Shown one piece after another: positions 60,031 to 64,000 of a stretch of DNA of 64,000 bases. Source of the DNA: an uncultured Eubacteriales bacterium (GTDB lineage Bacteria > Bacillota > Clostridia > Lachnospirales > Lachnospiraceae). The notes under the pieces are model-generated. The model ran no database searches. It saw only the letters and a list, made by a program, of their open reading frames with translations, and was not told the DNA's origin. The position numbers and the translations under genes were made by a program. The DNA is taken from positions 1 to 64,000 of the forward strand of contig OMWY01000012.1 of assembly GCA_900314885.1 (NCBI GenBank), given 5' to 3'. Within the stretch, counting starts at the first letter, position 1, and the number at the start of each line of letters is the position of its first letter.

Positions 60031-60059
60031 AACCCGTGCCTGTAAGGCACGGGTTTTTT
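60031..60059 (+). terminator. Original tRNA-Leu terminator, displaced by the element
   Basis: CCCGTGCC-tgtaa-GGCACGGG followed by six T, 10 bases after the right att core. Before integration it would have ended the tRNA-Leu transcript. The rest of the 59799-60256 gap holds the inverted repeat, arm-like repeats, att core, a promoter and a structured leader; no gene. Confidence 0.9.
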
Positions 60060-60072
60060 ACGTGCTGTATAC

Positions 60073-60101
60073 TTGATTCTATATTGGCTATGTGTTAAAA
60101 T
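60073..60101 (+). promoter_or_regulatory. Promoter of the polysaccharide cluster
   Basis: TTGATT (60073-60078), 17-base spacer, TAAAAT (60096-60101). Confidence 0.65.
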
Positions 60102-60107
60102 ATTATA

Positions 60108-60246
60108 AGCTATGCTTAAGCATTCATAAACAGCTACGAGCCATGCAAGATACTTCGGGTACAGTATGGCGGATAGCGATCACATAGTCTCTGCTATGGT
60201 GGAATCCGTCAGATCCCGCTACGGCGAAGCTATGCATAGCCGGGAG
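60108..60246 (+). promoter_or_regulatory. Structured leader hiding the first ribosome binding site
   Basis: Stems: GCCAT (60140-60144) with ATGGC (60166-60170); GGAT/ATAGC (60171-60177) with GCTAT (60193-60197) and ATCC (60204-60207); TCCCGCTA (60214-60221) with TAG-c-CGGGA (60237-60245). The last stem covers GGGAG, the only ribosome binding site for the TTG start at 60257. Confidence 0.55.
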
Positions 60247-60256
60247 AATTTAATAA

Positions 60257-61075
60257 TTGAAAGAAAACTACTCAGTACTAATGTCCGTTTATTACAGAGA
60301 GAAACCGGAATATTTACGGGAAAGCATGGAAAGCATGCTTAACCAGTCAGTAAAACCGGACGACCTTGTACTTGTCTGTGACGGCCCCCTGAATGAACCG
60401 TTAGACGAAGTAATTGCTTCATTTACTGAAGCCTATAAGGAATTGACTGTTGTAAGGCTTCCGGAAAATAAAGGTTTAGGAAATGCCCTGAATGAAGGCA
60501 TGAAATATACTAGGAACGAGCTTATCGCGAGAATGGATTCCGATGATATATCACGTCCAGATCGGTGCGAGAAGGAGCTTACGATATTTCAAAATAATCC
60601 CGATATAGACATAGTAAGTGGAACGATAGAGGAATTTGACGAAGATATAAGTAAGATAAACAGCAGAAGGGAGCTTCCGGAAACCAATGCAGAGATACTA
60701 GAGTTTGCAAAAAAACGTAACCCCTTCAATCATCCTGCGGTGATGTTTCGCAAAAGCGCAGTTGAAGCAGTCGGTGGCTACGAGGATTTCTACCTTCTTG
60801 AAGATTATTTCCTCTGGATCAGGATGCTCTTAAACGGCAGCAGGGGATATAATATTAAGGATCCACTCTTATATATGCGAGCCGGAAGTGACATGTACAA
60901 GAGGCGTAGCGGAAAGCGGTACGCTAAATCCCAGAAGAGGCTTTTTAGCTATATGCTGACAAAGGGATTTATTAATAAAAATGAATACATAGCGGCAGCA
61001 TTGACAAGAACAATTGCTTCACTGGTGCCCAATAATATACGAGAGAAATTATATAAAAGGATGCTGAGAGCTTGA
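60257..61075 (+). CDS. Glycosyltransferase family 2
   Basis: 272 residues, GT-A fold: VLMSVYYREKPEYL at the N-terminus, LPENKGLGNALNEGM, the metal DXD-type motif ARMDSDD, and FNHPAVMFRK/LLEDYFLWIRM as in GT2 enzymes of capsule and O-antigen synthesis (WcaA-like). Starts with TTG, 10 bases after GGGAG, and no better ATG exists at the conserved N-terminus. It is cytoplasmic and probably adds a sugar to a lipid-linked oligosaccharide. The stop overlaps the next start (TTGA). Confidence 0.9.
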   Translation: MKENYSVLMSVYYREKPEYLRESMESMLNQSVKPDDLVLVCDGPLNEPLDEVIASFTEAYKELTVVRLPENKGLGNALNEGMKYTRNELIARMDSDDISRPDRCEKELTIFQNNPDIDIVSGTIEEFDEDISKINSRRELPETNAEILEFAKKRNPFNHPAVMFRKSAVEAVGGYEDFYLLEDYFLWIRMLLNGSRGYNIKDPLLYMRAGSDMYKRRSGKRYAKSQKRLFSYMLTKGFINKNEYIAAALTRTIASLVPNNIREKLYKRMLRA

Positions 61076-62142
61076 TAGAAAATGAATATATCCTTACCGT
61101 AGTTGTCCCTGCCTACAATTCCGAGGCCTATATAGAGCGGAATATTAGGTCCTTCCTTAAAACAAAGTCGGCAGGTGATAACATCTTCGAACTCTTGATA
61201 ATCGATGACGGCTCAGTCGACGATACACCGCAGATTCTTGACTCCTATGCGGATAAATATCCTCAGCTTATCCACGTTATCCATAAGGAAAATGGCGGTC
61301 ACGGCTCAGGCATAAATGCGGGTATTAAGTACGCACAGGGAAAGTACTTTAAGGTAGTCGATTCCGATGACTGGGTGAGGCCCGAGGCATTTGATAAACT
61401 CGTGCAAACACTTCAGAATTCCGATGAAGATATAGTGGCCTCAAACTACCTCTGGACCAGGGAAGAAGATGGCGAATTATCATATAAGCGAGAATTCAAA
61501 GAACCCTTCAAGGGCGTAATTTATGGCAGGCAGTACGATTTTAAAGATATCCCCCCCACAACCTATATTAAGATGCACGCCATGACCATCAAGACCTCAA
61601 TCCTCCGTGACAACAATATCCATATCGACGAGCACTGTTTTTACGTAGACTGCGAGTACATCCTTTATCCTATACCATTCGTAAGGACAGTGAAATTCAT
61701 AGACGAGGATGTATATTGCTATCTTTTAGGCAGAGCCGGTCAGAGTATGGATCTTAGTAAAATGAACCGGAACGAGGCCCAATATTGTCGAGTATTACAA
61801 TCCCTCCTGCGCTTCTATGATAACCTGGACCCGGTAAAGAACGCCGGTTGCATACCTTACATTACCACAGCCATAGGAAGAATTTACGCAGGCTATATCA
61901 AGATAATGCTATCATTTCCGGCAAGCCCTGAGAATAAGCAAAGGCTGATTGCTACCGAGCACGAACTAAAAAACAGGTACAACGCTATCTATAAAGCCAA
62001 TATAAATAAGCCAATTAAAGCCCTGAGACTTAGTGGATATTTATTATATAATATGGCGGCAAAGAAAGTAAGCCATCCCAAGAGAGCCGGATACGGGAAA
62101 GCAAGAAAGGAATCAAATGAAGAGACTTCCGACCGGAATTGA
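61072..62142 (+). CDS. Glycosyltransferase family 2
   Basis: 356 residues. VVVPAYNSEAYIERNI, IIDDGSVDDTPQIL, GGHGSGINAGIKYAQGKYFKVVDSDDW are the GT-A nucleotide-sugar motifs; the C-terminal ~120 residues are helical. Start is TTG sharing bases with the previous stop codon, so translation is coupled; no separate ribosome binding site is required. The end overlaps the AAA-ATPase-like gene by 26 bases. It acts with the preceding enzyme in surface polysaccharide synthesis. Confidence 0.9.
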   Translation: MIENEYILTVVVPAYNSEAYIERNIRSFLKTKSAGDNIFELLIIDDGSVDDTPQILDSYADKYPQLIHVIHKENGGHGSGINAGIKYAQGKYFKVVDSDDWVRPEAFDKLVQTLQNSDEDIVASNYLWTREEDGELSYKREFKEPFKGVIYGRQYDFKDIPPTTYIKMHAMTIKTSILRDNNIHIDEHCFYVDCEYILYPIPFVRTVKFIDEDVYCYLLGRAGQSMDLSKMNRNEAQYCRVLQSLLRFYDNLDPVKNAGCIPYITTAIGRIYAGYIKIMLSFPASPENKQRLIATEHELKNRYNAIYKANINKPIKALRLSGYLLYNMAAKKVSHPKRAGYGKARKESNEETSDRN

Positions 62143-63829
62143 GAATTTCGAAGAAATCAGAAGTGAAAATTTTTATTATGTAGATAAAACTATGCTTATT
62201 AGGTCACTTTTTCTGGAAGAGGGAAAGGTCACCCTGTTCACTCGTCCAAGAAGATTTGGCAAGACTCTAAATATGAGCATGCTAAAGTATTTCTTTGAAA
62301 TCGGTCGTGACGGAAATTTGTTTGATGGCCTTAAGATAAGCGAAGACAAAGAGTTTACTGATAACTACATGAACAGATATCCGGTTATCTCCATCTCCCT
62401 TAAGGAAGTGGATGGCCTTAATTTCACTCAGGCCTTTTATGGCTTCTGTAATATTATTTACTACGAAGCGGAACGATTTTACTTTCTGAAGGACAGCGAT
62501 AAGCTCACTGATATAGATAAGGAAAAATATAATGCAATATTGGAGCTTGGAAGGCCGAGCGTAAAATTAAATGATGAAACACTGCGCATACTGACCGACA
62601 GCTTATTTAACCTGACCTTACTCCTTAGAAAACACTATAGCCGTAAAGTAATTATACTTATTGACGAATATGACGTTCCGCTTGACAGAGCCCATACAAA
62701 TCATTTCTATGACGAGACAGTTAACCTTATAAGAAAAATGTTCCACGCTGCCCTGAAGACAAATGACAATCTTGCCTTTGGAGTTTTGACCGGCTGCCTT
62801 CGCGTGTCTAAGGAAAGCATTTTTACCGGCATGAACAATCTCACTGTGAATTCCATAACGAATGACGGTATAAATGAGTATTTTGGTTTTACAGATGGCG
62901 AAGTCGATGAAATGCTCGAATACTATGGATTAGGTGGAAAAAAATCCGAAATAAAAGAATGGTACGATGGTTATAAATTCGGTGAATCCGAGATTTATTG
63001 CCCCTGGGATGTAATTAATTACTGTAAGGATATTAAGAGTGGAGCTAGAACTAAGGCTGTAAGCTATTGGGCGAATTCAAGCAGTAATTCTCTGGTGAGA
63101 GACTTTGTGAAAATCGCCGCCGGGCAGACAAAAGAGACCCTCGAAAGACTTATTTCGGGAGAGCATATAAATAAAAAAATCAGAGAAGAATTAACTTATA
63201 GGGATATTAATGAGGATATTGATAATCTCTGGAGCGTTCTCTATATGACCGGATATTTAACCGGAAAAGGGGAAGGGGGGAATTTCAACCTTTGGATTCC
63301 GAATAAAGAGGTTGGACAGATTTTTGAGGATAATATTATTGGCTGGTTTTCTGATTACGTTAAACAGGAAAAGAAACTTTCCGAGAAATTTTATTATGGA
63401 GCCTTTCATGAAAAAGCCGATGAAATGGCTGATGCCTTAAATGAAATCCTCTATGAATCCGTCAGTCTCAGAGATATACAGTCAAGAAAATATCTTCGCG
63501 AGAACTTCTACCATGCTCTGATATTAGGACTTCTTGCCAATTACAGAGGGATAGACAGTAATTCTGAATCAGGTGACGGCTATTCCGATATAACCATGAC
63601 CGATACAGGTAAGAAGACGGCCGTAATACTTGAGCTTAAGTATTCGGAAGCTGACGATGATAAGGCCTTAGATAAGGCATGCCTTGAAGCGCTTAACCAG
63701 ATAGAAGAAAAAGATTATGAACGCAAATTCAAGGCAGCCGGTCTATTTAATAAAGTAATAAAATACGGCCTCGCATTCAATAAAAAACGCGCGATGGTAA
63801 TGATTAAAAATGAAAGCACCATCAATTAA
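62117..63829 (+). CDS. AAA-ATPase-like / PDDEXK_9 protein (DUF1703 type), intact
   Basis: 570 residues. The N-terminal PF09820-type ATPase has RRFGKT as a Walker A-like loop (~45-50) after YYVDKTMLI, Walker B ILIDEYDVPLD, a sensor region GVLTGCLRVSKES and NWYDGY-type EWYDGYKFG. The C-terminal PDDEXK_9 nuclease has the active-site pattern GYSDITMTD...AVILELKYS. The role of this abundant family is not settled. GAAAGGA lies 5 bases before the ATG inside the glycosyltransferase gene, and its end overlaps the flippase gene, so it is embedded in the polysaccharide operon. The broken relative at 15285 shows that the family is mobile or duplicated in this genome. Confidence 0.9.
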   Translation: MKRLPTGIENFEEIRSENFYYVDKTMLIRSLFLEEGKVTLFTRPRRFGKTLNMSMLKYFFEIGRDGNLFDGLKISEDKEFTDNYMNRYPVISISLKEVDGLNFTQAFYGFCNIIYYEAERFYFLKDSDKLTDIDKEKYNAILELGRPSVKLNDETLRILTDSLFNLTLLLRKHYSRKVIILIDEYDVPLDRAHTNHFYDETVNLIRKMFHAALKTNDNLAFGVLTGCLRVSKESIFTGMNNLTVNSITNDGINEYFGFTDGEVDEMLEYYGLGGKKSEIKEWYDGYKFGESEIYCPWDVINYCKDIKSGARTKAVSYWANSSSNSLVRDFVKIAAGQTKETLERLISGEHINKKIREELTYRDINEDIDNLWSVLYMTGYLTGKGEGGNFNLWIPNKEVGQIFEDNIIGWFSDYVKQEKKLSEKFYYGAFHEKADEMADALNEILYESVSLRDIQSRKYLRENFYHALILGLLANYRGIDSNSESGDGYSDITMTDTGKKTAVILELKYSEADDDKALDKACLEALNQIEEKDYERKFKAAGLFNKVIKYGLAFNKKRAMVMIKNESTIN

Positions 63830-64000
63830 AAAGAACTTTATGATGAACGCTATACTTAGTGTTTCATCAATTATATTTCCGCTTATTACCTATCCGTATG
63901 TGACACGGATTCTCGGTCCCGATGGAATTGGGAAGGTCGGCATGGCTCAGTCAGTGATAAATTATTTTACCCTGGCCGCCCAACTCGGAGTCCCAATCTA
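63810..64000 (+). CDS. Wzx-type polysaccharide flippase, N-terminus (runs off the window)
   Basis: 63 codons visible. The frame from ATG 63810 reads MKAPSIKKNFMMNAI, then a hydrophobic helix and ITYPYVTRILGPDGIGKVG, which is the N-terminal signature of polysaccharide_synt (RfbX/Wzx) flippases that move lipid-linked repeat units across the membrane. It overlaps the end of the preceding gene by 20 bases. Its presence confirms that the two glycosyltransferases belong to a surface-polysaccharide locus continuing beyond the window. Confidence 0.88.
   Translation, partial: MKAPSIKKNFMMNAILSVSSIIFPLITYPYVTRILGPDGIGKVGMAQSVINYFTLAAQLGVPI

Noticed and set aside
59874-60098. 74-residue frame crossing the right att site
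   Set aside because: It starts within arm-like repeats, crosses the recombination point and runs through a terminator; it exists only because of the junction.
1-64000. CRISPR array
   Set aside because: No run of regularly spaced identical repeats with unique spacers was seen; the repeats found are dispersed, single and internally paired.

Overview
The window looks like a chromosome segment of a Gram-positive anaerobe of the Lachnospiraceae (Butyrivibrio/Roseburia-like). The reasons are a cellobiose phosphorylase, a clostridial-type leuC/leuD, an infC-rpmI-rplT operon, AGGAGG-type ribosome binding sites with TTGACA/TATAAT promoters, tRNAs without an encoded CCA, and an operon that I recall as the DUF5717/DUF5716 pair typical of this family. 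Family names are from recollection and visible motifs; no search was run.

Layout. 1-460: the 3' end of a 23S rRNA, tRNA-Asn, tRNA-Cys and a terminator; no 5S rRNA lies in this stretch. 595-19.5k: cellobiose phosphorylase, a 1506-residue secreted subtilase, an HD-GYP protein, a heterodimeric ABC exporter, a GDPD phosphodiesterase, asnS, a decayed AAA/nuclease locus, and a LysR-MATE pair. 19.7k-32k: leuCD, a ROK kinase, purA, then a tightly packed four-gene cluster (1191-residue beta plus alpha-solenoid protein, Hsp70/actin-like protein, repeat protein, membrane coiled-coil protein), and aroC. 32k-46.4k: Xaa-Pro aminopeptidase, a degenerate EAL-HDOD protein, glmS, an HMGL-type synthase with a GntR regulator and a matching operator-like palindrome, a HAD phosphatase, a secreted Ig-like protein, prfC, and infC-rpmI-rplT. 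60.2k-64k: the start of a surface-polysaccharide cluster (two GT2 enzymes, an AAA-ATPase/PDDEXK protein and the beginning of a Wzx-type flippase).

Between rplT and the polysaccharide cluster sits a 13.4-kb integrative mobilizable element (46600-60023) inserted in the 3' end of tRNA-Leu. It is bounded by a 21-bp direct repeat and carries a tyrosine integrase, an SF3 helicase/primase, a CHC2 primase, a MOBV-type relaxase and a sigma-like factor. Its cargo is a DUF1016 nuclease, a LytTR response regulator with a soluble GHKL kinase, two ABC exporters, an acetyltransferase remnant and a small HExxH protein.

The most unusual signals outside genes are several families of interspersed, highly structured inverted repeats. 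A/B/C is a three-hairpin element of about 140 bp, E1/E2 is an internal-loop hairpin, and R1/R2 have GTGCC...GGCAC ends. Copies differ in their stems by compensatory changes while loop motifs stay fixed, so the structure itself appears to be under selection or copied by a structure-dependent mechanism. The four-gene cluster at 23845-30764 is the best candidate for an undescribed protein system.
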